Shown here one piece after another: positions 1-7,643 of a stretch of DNA of 8,254 bases. Origin of the DNA: Ruminococcaceae bacterium UBA2857 (GTDB taxonomy: Bacteria; Bacillota; Clostridia; Oscillospirales; Acutalibacteraceae); the NCBI GenBank assembly GCA_002350705.1, contig DEFH01000022.1:64600-72853 (forward strand), written 5' to 3'. Positions within the stretch are counted from its first letter, which is position 1, and each line of letters begins with the position of its first letter. The notes below the pieces were generated by a model, which did not search any database, was not told the DNA's origin, and saw nothing but the letters and a program-made list of their open reading frames with translations. The position numbers were made by a program, and so were the translations under genes.

Positions 1-42
1 TGTATCGGGACTGTTGTTTGTTTCAGAAAGCAAAATCCGCTT

Positions 43-3000
43 TTATGCTTTTACAGTGACCGTGAAGTATTTTTTAGCAACTGTTCCGGCATTATCCTTG
101 ACTTTCACACAGATATCCTTTGTGCCTGTGCCTGTGAACTTGATGGAAGTAGAATTGGTTGCAGAGAAATCCTGTTTGGTATTCCATGTCGAAGCGGAAG
201 AAGCCTTGTAATAAACCGCATATTTATAGGGGGCTGTACCGCCTGTTGCTGCACCCTTTACCGTTACGGTACTGCCAAGTTTAATACTTGTGGCAGAAAC
301 AGTAGAATTGTTTGTCAGTGCGGCAGAGGTTACTTTTACAGTGAAGTACTTTTTAGCAACTGTTCCGGAGTTATCCTTGACTTTCACACAGATATCCTTT
401 GTGCCTGTGCCTGTGAACTTGATGGAAGTAGAATTTGTTGTAGAGAAATCCTGTTTGGTACTCCATGTCGAAGCGGAAGAAGCCTTGTAATAAACAGCGT
501 ATTTATAGGGAGCTGTACCGCCTGTTGCCGCACCTTTTACGGTTACAGTATTGCCGAGGGCAATGCTTGTTGCGGAAACGGTGGAAGTATTTGCAAGAGC
601 CGCAGCAGAAGTTACTTTAAGGGTAAAGTATTTCTTGACTTCTGTGCCTGCACTGTCCTTAACTTTGATGCATACATCATAAGTTGTGGCAGCAGCAGGT
701 TTGAAAGATACGGTTGTGTTGGATTTATAAGCCTGAGCCGTTGTCCACTTTGTCTGAGAGGTCTGCTTGTAGAGAACGGCAAAGTTGTAGTAGCCTGAGC
801 CGCCTGTTGCCGCACCCTTAGCGGTAACTGTGCTGCCGAGCTTGATGCTTGTTGCAGAGAGAGTAGAGTTATTGACAAGAGCTGCCTTTACTGTTACAGT
901 AAAGTATTTTTTAACAACTGTTCCGGAGTTATCCTTGACTTTGACGCAAATATCCTTTGTGCCTGTGCCTGTGAACTTGATGGAAACAGAACTTGTTGCA
1001 GAGAAATCCTGTTTTGTAGTCCATGTTGACGAGGAAGAAGCCTTGTAGAAGAAAGCGTATTTGTAAGGAGTTGTACCGCCTGTTGCCGCACCTTTTACCG
1101 TTACGGCAGTGCCGAGAGCAACACTTGTTGCGGAAACGGTGGAATTGTTGGTCAGAGCGGAAGCCTTGACAGTGATGTCAAAGAACTTCTTGACTTCTGT
1201 ACCTGTCTTGTCTTTTACTTTAATGCAGATCTGATAAGCACCCGAAGAAGCAGGTTTAATGGTTGCAGTCTTGGTTGTGCTGTAAGCAGAAGCCGTTGTC
1301 CAGCTTGACTGTGTAGACTTCTTGTAAACGATCTGATAGGTGTAAGGTGTTGTACCGCCGGTAGCGGCTGCTGTTGCAGTGATGGTATCTCCCTGGTTAA
1401 TGGTTGTTGCGGAAACCTTGGAGTTGTTTGTCAGGGTATTGGCAGCATTGACAGTGATGTCAAAGAACTTTTTGACTTCTGTGCCGTTGCTGTCCTTGAC
1501 TTTGATACAGATCTGATAAGCACCTGAAGAAGCCGGCTTAATGGTTGCGGTCTTGGTTGTGCTGTAAGCAGAAGCCGTTGTCCAGCTTGACTGTGTGGAC
1601 TTCTTGTAAACGATCTGATAGGTGTAAGGTGATGTACCACCGGAAGCGGCTGCTGTTGCAGTAATCGTGCTGCCGAGGGAGATGGTTGTTGCGGAAACCT
1701 TGGAGTTGTTGACGAGATCGGGAACGATGATGATGTCACCGCCGCCCTCTGAGGTAAATGTTTTTGTAGCAGTAGCTGTTGCACCTGTTGAGTCTGTGAT
1801 AACACATTTAAGAGTATGCTGACCTGCTGTTGTAGGTGTCCAAGAAACAGTAGCTGTTGTGTTGGAAGCCTTTACAACCTTGCCGTCAACGGAGAACTCA
1901 TATTTGTAAGGAGCTGTACCGCCGTAGCCGATGCCCTTGATGGTCATAGCCGTTGTGGAAAGCTGAGGAGCGGAACGGTCTGTACCGAAGTTGACCTGAA
2001 GAGGAGTTGTCGGATCATCAGGATCATCGGGATCGTCAGGATCAATAGGATTATCTCCGCCGCCTGCACCGATTCTTGCAAGGGGTACTGTTACGAGGTC
2101 TGTATCGGCTTTTTCCTGTGAAGTGGATTCGTCTGCAACATAAGGTTCCGTTGCATTGTCGAGGAATGTCATATCCAGCGGAATAGATGTGATACCGCCC
2201 TCACCGAATGTTGAGATGTGCATGACACCGATACCGGTGTTTTCAAGATAGCTTCTTGTGATGCCGAGCGTTGCAAGCGGAATAGTCATTGTATAGAAAG
2301 TATCCTGTGCCTTGTCATGACCGAGTGTAAGGAAATCAACCCAAGTTGAAGATGCACTTGTAAGGTCGGCAGGCTTATATCCGCCATAGCCGTTTGCATT
2401 GATACCTGTGATAGACGAACCGAAGAATCCGTCTTCATAAGTGAACGAAATACCGCCCTCAACGAAACCTGTCGCATTCTGTTTATAGTTGAAATAACCC
2501 GTACTGTCTGTCTGGAAGAGTGCCGGCTCGCCTACTTTCGGTTTTGATGAGAAGCACATGAGAGCATCTATTCTTGTTTCAAAGCCTACTTTGAGTCCCC
2601 ATACATAACCGTCTGCAAGAGTGCCTTTTGTCATGTCAGCGGATTTGCCCTTGCCGAGATCGAATGCCAGCATCTGAGGAATGTTGCCGTTCCAGGGTTT
2701 GCCGTTGTCACTGATCGGGAATCCCTGTGCAGGGTCTACAACGTCTGTTACGTTTGTGAACTGCCAGCCGAGATAGAGGTTGGTATCATCCCATGCGGCA
2801 TAGAGTGCATAAGTGTCATATACAGGAGCTTCATGTGAACCTCTGAATATACGTGGATCATCATTGGCAACGCCCTGAGCGATAATCATGCTGTCTTTGA
2901 AGTCGCTTGCACTCTTGATGGTAACGCCCTTGCCGCCAAGCTGACCTTTCGGGTTAGTTGCATATTTTCCTGTCAGAGCGGAAGCGGAAGTGCTGGAAGT

Positions 3001-5271
3001 CTTGACCGTGTATTTCTTTTTGTAAGTGAAAGTATAGCTCTTTGTGTTGGTACCGTCTGTTGCAGTAGCCTTTACTGTAACATCGGAATCACCGATTTTA
3101 CCTTCACCGATCGTTACTTTTGTTGCACTTGTGAATGTCTTTTCGGGACCGTCATCAACGGAATAAGTACCCTTTGTGGCATTTGACAGTGAAAGGGTAA
3201 TGTCAAATGTTTCTGTTGTGAAGCTGGTACCGCTTGCCTTGTCAACCGTAACGGCAGGATCTTTTGTAACGACCTGTTCGGTATAGTCAGCCCATTTGTT
3301 GCCTGCACTGAACAGCTTGGAAGAACCGCCGATTTTTAAGCCCGGCTGCATATCGGCAGGATATCTGTTTGTTGCGGAACCTGTGCCGTCATTGAAAATA
3401 ACCTGACCGTTAGCCTCATAACCTGAAACATCAAGCTTGAAGTAGCCGGCTGAGTTCTTTTCTGTCATCTTGACACCCGGCCATGCTGCCATGGATTTGG
3501 CTGTACCGGAGCTTTCATCGTATACATACGCATAGACACTGCTCCAGTTATAAGAGGAGTTGTCAAAATAGATACACGTTGTTGCATTGGGGTCTTTCTT
3601 AGTGTATTTGTATGTTTCGGAAAGAGCCTTGCCGCTTGCACCTGTGCCCTTTACTGTAACGGTTACTGTACCGCCAACCGCTGTTGAAGAACCGACAGTA
3701 ATTTTCTGACCGTTGGTGAAAGAGCCGGAAGCACCTTCGGAAGTTGAATAAGTAAGACCTGTTGCATCGCTTGCGGAAAGTGTTACCGAAAGTGTATCCG
3801 TAAAGCTTGTGCCCGTTGCGGGAGAAGCCGAAACGCTGCCGTCGGGATCGGGCTGAGAACCGCCGTTGTAAAATACAGCGATACCTGTATTGCCGATCTG
3901 ACCGCTCATGGTAGAGCTTGTAACCGTCCATGTGCTGCCTGTGATTTCATCTGTATAAGTACCTGCCGGAACGAGTCCGCCGCCGTTGGGAACGGTTACG
4001 GATTTTCCGCCGCCGCCTGCATTGACGACCACTGCACCGCCGCCACGACAGATGACAAAGCAGTTTTCGGCAGTTGTAAAGTATTCTTTGGTGCCGACCA
4101 TTGCATTATGGAAATGGTTGACAGCGGCAACTTCCGCAGTTGTAAAGTGAGTGGAGCCTTTTACACCGTATTTGATACTTTCGTGATTTTTTTCAAAAGG
4201 TCTTGAAAGATAGAGTGTCTGACAATTTGCTCTTGCACCCGAAACGGCAAATGCCCTGTCCATAACACTTTCGCTCAGACCGTTTGTCCAGCCGTTGTTG
4301 CAGTAAGTATCATGGCTTTCAGGCCAATAAACAAGCTTGTTTGCAGCTACACCGCGATTTGCCCATTTGCCCGTGCCGCTTTCGAGGTTTGTATGACCGT
4401 CTCTGATAGCACCTGTTATCTCACCGCAGTAGTTATCATCTGTAACGCCGATATATTTGGTATATTCCACCATTTTATCGTCGCCGCCCTTGTTGATGGG
4501 ACCGTCAAGGATTTCGCCGTAGTTGTAAAGTCCCGCTGCGGTAACTGCCGGCCAGAAGTTACAATCCTCACTCGGCAAGCCGATATGTTTTGCAGCGTCC
4601 CAGCGGATACCGTCAACACCGCAGGCTTTCAGTTCATTGACAAGACCTGCCACTACCTGCTGAACATACTGATGCTCGGAATTCAGGTCGGGCATACCGA
4701 TATTACAGTGAGTTACCTGCCAGCGGTTACCCCAGTCAACATTGTTGGCATCGGTATTATACTGGGTATTGTGGAAATACTCATCACTGGTAAGACCATT
4801 CTGGATATAGTCTTTTCTTCTGCCGTCAGCCCAGCCCGCAACGTGGTTGGCAACCACGTCAACAATAACTTTAATGCCGTACTTGTCAGCCTCTGAACAG
4901 AGTGTCTGCAAATCTTCTTTTGAGCCGTTGTCGTTGCCTACCGAAAAGCCTGTCGGCTGATACAGCCAATACCATGTACCCGATGCGTCATGGGGCTGTA
5001 CAGGTGAGGTCTGTACGCTTGTGAAACCGGCCTTTGCGATATTCGGAAGTTCCTCCGTAATCTGTGCAAGCGACCAGTCAAAGCAGTGAAGAATGTTGCC
5101 GTCCTCGATCTTGGATGCAAGACCATAGGAATTTGCCGCTTCCACAACTGTCGGTGAAGCAAGCACAGCACCCAGTCCCGTAAAGGATGATGCTGTCATT
5201 GCAGCGGTAAGAACGATACTTGCTGCTTTGCTGCCGAGACGGAAACGACTTGAATGAGTTTCATTTTTCAC
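43..5271 (-). CDS. Secreted multimodular GH13 (AmyE-like) alpha-amylase with CBM26, CBM74-like module and C-terminal Ig-like repeats
   Basis: Extracellular endo-acting alpha-1,4-glucanase for starch, 1742 residues. Residues 1-45 are a signal peptide (basic n-region, Ala-rich core, likely cleavage after VEA45). The catalytic barrel (about 50-380) resembles Bacillus subtilis AmyE (GH13_28 type): region I DVVANH 138-143, region V MPDLN 193-197, region II GIRWDAAKH 221-229 with nucleophile Asp225, acid/base Glu253 in YGEIL, and ESHDTY with stabiliser Asp321, so the triad is intact. Domain C runs to about 470. Then come an Ig-like module (475-560), CBM26 (563-665, with IYFDN, AWPGVKM and IFNDG blocks), a second Ig-like module (671-753), a CBM74-like module (about 762-1066, with YAAWDDTNLYLGWQF), an Asp/Pro linker (1073-1090), a divergent Ig/PKD-like unit and six repeats. 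The start is GTG at 5271, preceded by AAGGAG at 5288-5283, 11 nt upstream; no in-frame ATG lies near. I see no dockerin, LPXTG motif, SLH domain or C-terminal membrane helix, so attachment to the cell is unexplained. GH13 assignment is very sure; the CBM74 call comes from size, sequence feel and its place next to CBM26. Confidence 0.95.
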   Translation of the reverse strand: MKNETHSSRFRLGSKAASIVLTAAMTASSFTGLGAVLASPTVVEAANSYGLASKIEDGNILHCFDWSLAQITEELPNIAKAGFTSVQTSPVQPHDASGTWYWLYQPTGFSVGNDNGSKEDLQTLCSEADKYGIKVIVDVVANHVAGWADGRRKDYIQNGLTSDEYFHNTQYNTDANNVDWGNRWQVTHCNIGMPDLNSEHQYVQQVVAGLVNELKACGVDGIRWDAAKHIGLPSEDCNFWPAVTAAGLYNYGEILDGPINKGGDDKMVEYTKYIGVTDDNYCGEITGAIRDGHTNLESGTGKWANRGVAANKLVYWPESHDTYCNNGWTNGLSESVMDRAFAVSGARANCQTLYLSRPFEKNHESIKYGVKGSTHFTTAEVAAVNHFHNAMVGTKEYFTTAENCFVICRGGGAVVVNAGGGGKSVTVPNGGGLVPAGTYTDEITGSTWTVTSSTMSGQIGNTGIAVFYNGGSQPDPDGSVSASPATGTSFTDTLSVTLSASDATGLTYSTSEGASGSFTNGQKITVGSSTAVGGTVTVTVKGTGASGKALSETYKYTKKDPNATTCIYFDNSSYNWSSVYAYVYDESSGTAKSMAAWPGVKMTEKNSAGYFKLDVSGYEANGQVIFNDGTGSATNRYPADMQPGLKIGGSSKLFSAGNKWADYTEQVVTKDPAVTVDKASGTSFTTETFDITLSLSNATKGTYSVDDGPEKTFTSATKVTIGEGKIGDSDVTVKATATDGTNTKSYTFTYKKKYTVKTSSTSASALTGKYATNPKGQLGGKGVTIKSASDFKDSMIIAQGVANDDPRIFRGSHEAPVYDTYALYAAWDDTNLYLGWQFTNVTDVVDPAQGFPISDNGKPWNGNIPQMLAFDLGKGKSADMTKGTLADGYVWGLKVGFETRIDALMCFSSKPKVGEPALFQTDSTGYFNYKQNATGFVEGGISFTYEDGFFGSSITGINANGYGGYKPADLTSASSTWVDFLTLGHDKAQDTFYTMTIPLATLGITRSYLENTGIGVMHISTFGEGGITSIPLDMTFLDNATEPYVADESTSQEKADTDLVTVPLARIGAGGGDNPIDPDDPDDPDDPTTPLQVNFGTDRSAPQLSTTAMTIKGIGYGGTAPYKYEFSVDGKVVKASNTTATVSWTPTTAGQHTLKCVITDSTGATATATKTFTSEGGGDIIIVPDLVNNSKVSATTISLGSTITATAAASGGTSPYTYQIVYKKSTQSSWTTASAYSTTKTATIKPASSGAYQICIKVKDSNGTEVKKFFDITVNAANTLTNNSKVSATTINQGDTITATAAATGGTTPYTYQIVYKKSTQSSWTTASAYSTTKTATIKPASSGAYQICIKVKDKTGTEVKKFFDITVKASALTNNSTVSATSVALGTAVTVKGAATGGTTPYKYAFFYKASSSSTWTTKQDFSATSSVSIKFTGTGTKDICVKVKDNSGTVVKKYFTVTVKAALVNNSTLSATSIKLGSTVTAKGAATGGSGYYNFAVLYKQTSQTKWTTAQAYKSNTTVSFKPAAATTYDVCIKVKDSAGTEVKKYFTLKVTSAAALANTSTVSATSIALGNTVTVKGAATGGTAPYKYAVYYKASSASTWSTKQDFSTTNSTSIKFTGTGTKDICVKVKDNSGTVAKKYFTVKVTSAALTNNSTVSATSIKLGSTVTVKGAATGGTAPYKYAVYYKASSASTWNTKQDFSATNSTSIKFTGTGTKDICVKVKDNAGTVAKKYFTVTVKA
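46..1716 (-). repeat. Six tandem 92-94-residue Ig-like / triple-Tyr-like repeats in the amylase C-terminus
   Basis: The units begin at Leu1186, 1280, 1373, 1465, 1559 and 1652 (DNA 1716, 1434, 1155, 879, 597 and 318, reading leftwards), giving periods of 94, 93, 92, 94 and 93 residues. Each has the pattern NNS-x-VSATS, GAATGG-x-x-PY-x-Y, YK-x-S-x-x-x-W-x-T, and a C-x-KVKD-x-x-GT-V-KK-F/YF-x-TV ending. Units 1 and 2 are nearly identical to each other (shared segment from YKKSTQSSWTT through AYQICIKVKD). Units 3, 5 and 6 form a second close group (GTGTKDIC, KQDFS), and unit 4 stands apart. The similarity is also plain in the DNA. The protein stops exactly at a unit boundary. Such beta-sandwich repeats are usually spacers or wall/glycan-contact modules; the actual role is not shown. 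Confidence 0.9.
1740..2001 (-). other. Divergent Ig/PKD-like unit preceding the repeat array (within the amylase)
   Basis: Residues about 1091-1177 contain GYGGTAPYKYEFSVDG, a Trp-Thr-Pro strand and a CVITDSTG turn, giving the same GG-x-x-PY-x-Y core and C-x-I-x-D-x-x-G ending as the six downstream units, but otherwise very different and shorter. It looks like the ancestral or capping member of the array, or a PKD-type domain of independent origin. A short Gly-rich and hydrophobic linker (EGGGDIIIVPD) joins it to unit 1. Confidence 0.6.
2002..2055 (-). repeat. Asp/Pro-rich linker coded by degenerate 9-bp repeats (within the amylase)
   Basis: Residues 1073-1090 read DNPIDPDDPDDPDDPTTP. The DNA on the plus strand has repeated GATCATC/GATCGTC-type units of 9 bp. 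Acidic Pro-rich linkers of this kind typically separate extracellular modules; here it divides the starch-binding half from the Ig-like repeat tail. Confidence 0.8.
2074..2988 (-). other. CBM74-like starch-binding module (within the amylase)
   Basis: Residues about 762-1066 form one block of about 300 residues, which is the unusual size expected of CBM74 (most CBMs are 90-150). It is rich in aromatic residues (WDDTNLYLGWQFTNVTD at 827-843, KPWNGNIPQ at 858-866, FNYKQNATGF at 927-936) and sits after CBM26 with Ig-like modules on either side. The CBM26-Ig-CBM74 arrangement is established for the R. bromii protein Sas6, and CBM74 modules occur in amylases acting on resistant starch, including those of Microbacterium aurum and Bifidobacterium adolescentis. 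A CBM9/DOMON-like fold is the main alternative label. Confidence 0.6.
3277..3585 (-). other. CBM26 starch-binding module (within the amylase)
   Basis: Residues about 563-665. The family pattern is visible in order: TTCIYFDNSS and a YNWSSVYAYVYDE strand, AWPGVKMTEKN, Y-F-K-L-D-V, VIFNDGTGSATNRYPAD, PGLKIGGSSKLF and a closing KWADYTE. The Tyr/Trp residues of the first strands are those generally used by CBM26 to stack on malto-oligosaccharides. Confidence 0.8.
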
Positions 5272-5282
5272 TAAAAATCACA

Positions 5283-5288
5283 CTCCTT
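5283..5288 (-). promoter_or_regulatory. Ribosome binding site of the amylase
   Basis: AAGGAG on the minus strand, 11 nt before a GTG codon at 5271. No in-frame ATG precedes the signal peptide, so this Shine-Dalgarno decides the non-ATG start. The spacing is slightly long. Confidence 0.75.
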
Positions 5289-5392
5289 AAAAAAATTTGG
5301 TTTGATAAACCGTGTTCTGCTTTCCTCAAAAGCCCGCAAATATACCCCTTCTGCACCGTAATGCATATATCAACAGACTTTTTGTTAATATT

Positions 5393-5420
5393 ATTTTAAC
5401 ATTTTTGTAAAATTTGTAAA
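5393..5420 (-). promoter_or_regulatory. Candidate sigma-A promoter of the amylase
   Basis: On the minus strand a -35 of TTTACA (5420-5415), a 16-bp spacer and a -10 of TAAAAT (5398-5393). It would start the mRNA near 5386, leaving a leader of about 115 nt. The region is so AT-rich that chance matches are likely; a weaker alternative (TTTAGT, 16 bp, TAATAT) lies farther upstream around 5570-5590. I saw no convincing CcpA cre site near it. Confidence 0.35.
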
Positions 5421-5535
5421 GCAAACGAAATTCACAAATATATTTGGAATTTTAAATATAAGCATCTTTTTATTTCTTTAAAAGAATTTATTTTCAAAAA
5501 TATCCCAAAAAGATAAATCCAAAACAGTCATTTTG

Positions 5536-5558
5536 CCAAATATTTTTGATTTATTTGG
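5536..5558. repeat. Inverted repeat CCAAATA-N9-TATTTGG
   Basis: Perfect 7-bp arms at 5536-5542 and 5552-5558 with a 9-nt spacer. It sits about 265 bp before the amylase start and about 280 bp before pyk. It could be a regulator site or a chance pairing in AT-rich DNA. Confidence 0.4.
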
Positions 5559-5628
5559 ATATTATGAACATATTTTTATAACTAAAATAAGTAATATTGC
5601 TAATTTTTATTTTTGTAATATTCACCAA

Positions 5629-5642
5629 TTCGGAAATCCGAA
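5629..5642. repeat. Inverted repeat TTCGGA-AA-TCCGAA
   Basis: Perfect 6-bp arms separated by AA. It stands out because it is one of the few GC-containing islands in this region. The compact dyad fits a dimeric repressor operator, or an RNA hairpin with 5 bp and an AAAT loop. No known regulator motif is recognised. Confidence 0.4.
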
Positions 5643-5674
5643 ATTCTTTTATATATGTGTATTTTTTAAACTTT

Positions 5675-5692
5675 CCTTAAAAATTTTTAAGG
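5675..5692. repeat. Perfect 18-bp palindrome
   Basis: CCTTAAAAATTTTTAAGG equals its own reverse complement. It lies about 90-105 bp upstream of the pyk -35 box. It may be a dimeric regulator site, or an element extruding as a cruciform; as RNA it would make only a weak hairpin. Confidence 0.55.
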
Positions 5693-5778
5693 TTTCTTTC
5701 ATATAAATGTGTCAAAAAATCTCATATATCCCATTTTCCCCCTCTGAAAAAAGTAATGAAAACAAAGATAATTTTTCC

Positions 5779-5807
5779 TTGTAAAAAGTGGAATTTTATT
5801 GTATCAT
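5779..5807 (+). promoter_or_regulatory. Probable sigma-A promoter of pyk
   Basis: TTGTAA at 5779-5784, a 17-bp spacer and TATCAT at 5802-5807. Transcription would begin near 5814, giving a short leader of under 30 nt that contains the Shine-Dalgarno. Position and spacing fit well. Confidence 0.6.
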
Positions 5808-5827
5808 ATTTACATCAATATAATGTC

Positions 5828-5834
5828 AGGAGAG
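5828..5834 (+). promoter_or_regulatory. Ribosome binding site of pyk
   Basis: AGGAGAG, with the AGGAG core ending 8 nt before ATG 5841. An in-frame ATG at 5835 is only 2 nt from the core, and the farthest in-frame ATG (5799) lies upstream of the predicted transcript start, so this site selects 5841. Confidence 0.8.
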
Positions 5835-5840
5835 ATGACC

Positions 5841-7592
5841 ATGCGTAAAACAAAAATTATCTGTACTCTCGGTCCGTCAACCGATGATGAAAATGTACTC
5901 CGTGAGTTAATGCTCAACGGTATGGACGTGGCAAGAATCAATATGTCCCATCAAACACACGATACACACAAAATTAAAATTGATGCCGTGAAAAAACTCC
6001 GTCAGGAACTCAACAAACCCATTGCCATTCTTCTTGATACCAAAGGTCCCGAAATCCGTACAGGCAATTTCCCCGAAAAAGTCGTTCTCGAAACAGGTCA
6101 GGACTTCACTCTCAAAACAGAACCCTGCGACGGCTGCAAAGACTACTGCTCCATTACATTCAAAGACCTTCCGAATGATGTGGACATCGGTACCAGAATA
6201 CTCATTGACGACGGTCTGATTGAACTCAAGGTCACAAGCAAAACGCCAACCGAAATTCACTGTCGTGTCCTCAACGGCGGTCCTGTGTCCTCTCACAAGG
6301 GCATCAATGTACCGGGAGTATTCCTTTCACTTCCCTTTATGAGTGAGCAGGACAAGGCGGATCTGCAATTCGGTGTCGAACAGGACGTGGATTTTGTAGC
6401 GGCATCCTTTACCAGAAACGCCGATGACATCAATGAAATGAAAGCCGTTCTTGACAGTTACGGAGGACACGACATCAGAATTATTGCCAAAATCGAAAAC
6501 AAAGACGGTGTAGATAATATAGATGAAATTCTTCGTGTGGCAGATGGTGTAATGGTTGCAAGAGGCGATCTGGGTGTTGAAATTCCTATCGCAGAAGTGC
6601 CCATTATCCAGAAAATGATTATCAAGAAAACACGCAATTCCGATAAGCCGGTGATTACCGCAACACAGATGCTGGACTCCATGATGAAGAATCCCCGTCC
6701 TACCAGAGCAGAAACAACAGACGTTGCCAATGCCATCTATGACGGTACAAGCGTTATTATGCTCTCAGGCGAGACCGCCGCAGGTGCTTTCCCTGTGGAA
6801 GCCGTCAAGACAATGGCAAACATTGCCGAAATCACAGAAAGCCATATCAACTATATCGACCGTTTCAATAACCTTGATATACATGAACGTCCCGATGTTA
6901 CTTCCGCTATTTCCCATGCCGCCTGTACAACCGCACATGATCTGGGAGCTTCCGCCATTATCACGGTTTCCAAATCGGGCATGACTTCCAGAATGTTATC
7001 CAAATACCGCCCGAACTGTCCGATTATCAGCGGTACTCCCAGCGAAAAAGTATGGCGGCAGACAAATATGTCATGGGGTGTTGTTCCCGTCATGGTCGAA
7101 GAAAAACACAATACAGATGATTTGATTGCCCATGTGATTGAGGTTTCCCAACAGCATAATCTCCTGAAAAACGGTGACTTGGTTGTTCTGACAGCAGGTG
7201 TTCCGCTGGGGATCTCCGGCACTACCAATCTGATGAAAGTTCATCTTGTCGGAAATATTCTTGTCAGCGGTCAGACGATCGTCAACGACCTTTCCGCACA
7301 CGGTCATCTGATGGTCTGCCAGAGCGAAGAAGAAGCTCTTGAAAACTTCACAGAGGGCGAAATTCTTGTTATCCACGAGACTACTAACCGCCTCATTCCC
7401 ATCATGAAAAAGAGTGCAGGCATTATTACGGAAGTGGACGGCATCAACTCTCATGCGGCAGTTGTCGGACTGGCTCTCAATAAACCTGTCATCGTGGGGG
7501 CAGCCAATGCAACTCTCATTCTCAAAACAGGCACAAACTGCAACATCTACTCCGGCAAAAGCGTTGTTACAACCGCTACCACCAAATTTTAA
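5841..7592 (+). CDS. pyk: Pyruvate kinase with C-terminal PEP-utilising-like domain
   Basis: Cytoplasmic glycolytic enzyme that transfers phosphate from phosphoenolpyruvate to ADP, forming pyruvate and ATP. From ATG 5841 the protein is 583 residues. The N-terminus MRKTKIICTLGPST is canonical. Substrate Arg32 lies in ARINMSH; LLDTKGPEIRTG spans 64-75; the active-site signature IIAKIENKDGV has Lys217 and metal-ligand Glu219; Asp243 is in MVARGDLGVEIP; and TATQMLDSMMKNPRPTRAE follows at 273-291. Glu71 in KGPEIRTG corresponds to the Glu that marks K+-dependent pyruvate kinases (Lys in the K+-independent type), so K+ dependence is inferred. Residues 351-475 are the C domain. About 490-575 is the extra domain seen in Bacillus-type enzymes of about 585 residues, with GINSHAAVVG (534-543) resembling the phosphohistidine site of PEP synthase/PPDK. 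It has its own promoter and is followed by hairpins, so it is probably monocistronic. Confidence 0.97.
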   Translation: MRKTKIICTLGPSTDDENVLRELMLNGMDVARINMSHQTHDTHKIKIDAVKKLRQELNKPIAILLDTKGPEIRTGNFPEKVVLETGQDFTLKTEPCDGCKDYCSITFKDLPNDVDIGTRILIDDGLIELKVTSKTPTEIHCRVLNGGPVSSHKGINVPGVFLSLPFMSEQDKADLQFGVEQDVDFVAASFTRNADDINEMKAVLDSYGGHDIRIIAKIENKDGVDNIDEILRVADGVMVARGDLGVEIPIAEVPIIQKMIIKKTRNSDKPVITATQMLDSMMKNPRPTRAETTDVANAIYDGTSVIMLSGETAAGAFPVEAVKTMANIAEITESHINYIDRFNNLDIHERPDVTSAISHAACTTAHDLGASAIITVSKSGMTSRMLSKYRPNCPIISGTPSEKVWRQTNMSWGVVPVMVEEKHNTDDLIAHVIEVSQQHNLLKNGDLVVLTAGVPLGISGTTNLMKVHLVGNILVSGQTIVNDLSAHGHLMVCQSEEEALENFTEGEILVIHETTNRLIPIMKKSAGIITEVDGINSHAAVVGLALNKPVIVGAANATLILKTGTNCNIYSGKSVVTTATTKF

Positions 7593-7599
7593 CCTAAAT

Positions 7600-7643
7600 G
7601 GGCAAGAAGTCCCCCGCCTCTAAGGCGAGGGGATGAATTGCCC
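7600..7643. other. Nested GC-rich hairpin resembling an IS200/IS605-family end
   Basis: Outer arms GGGCAA (7600-7605) and TTGCCC (7638-7643) are perfect complements. Inside, CCCCCGCCT (7611-7619) pairs with AGGCG and GGGG (7623-7632) with one bulged A and a 3-nt loop. The AAGTCCCC...GGGGATGA layout is like the subterminal hairpins of IS200/IS605 elements. No transposase or TnpB fragment is found on either side, so it may be a solo end, a MITE-like remnant, or simply part of the pyk 3' UTR. Confidence 0.45.

Larger units (their letters stand above)
5289..5827. other. AT-rich divergent intergenic region between the amylase and pyk
   Basis: No coding frame is convincing on either strand in this stretch. 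It holds the candidate promoters of both genes and three inverted repeats listed separately. Long A and T runs make much of it likely to be intrinsically curved. Confidence 0.7.

Noticed and set aside
18..45. Possible amylase terminator: AAAGC/GCTTT stem after the stop
   Set aside because: Only 5 bp with no T-tract on the minus strand; the real terminator is probably outside the window.
14..1048. Similar plus-strand ORFs of 65-72 codons at 14-211, 290-490 and 830-1048
   Set aside because: They are antisense shadows of the amylase repeats; their resemblance to each other only reflects repetition of the coding strand.
46..1716. CRISPR-like appearance of regularly spaced similarities
   Set aside because: The units are about 280 bp, fully coding and without unique spacers; they are protein-domain duplications.
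4312..4896. 194-codon plus-strand ORF
   Set aside because: It lies wholly antisense to the conserved GH13 catalytic region, has no ribosome site and shows no recognisable domain.
5410..5435. Possible CcpA cre operator near the amylase promoter
   Set aside because: The sequence around 5415-5435 lacks the central CG and symmetric halves required by the cre consensus.
5799..5840. Upstream in-frame ATG giving a 14-residue longer pyruvate kinase
   Set aside because: It overlaps the predicted -10 box and lacks a Shine-Dalgarno; the family N-terminus MRKTKIICTLGPS begins at 5841.
5907..7454. Minus-strand ORFs of 92-129 codons inside pyk
   Set aside because: Antisense to a clear, fully conserved gene, with no supporting signals.
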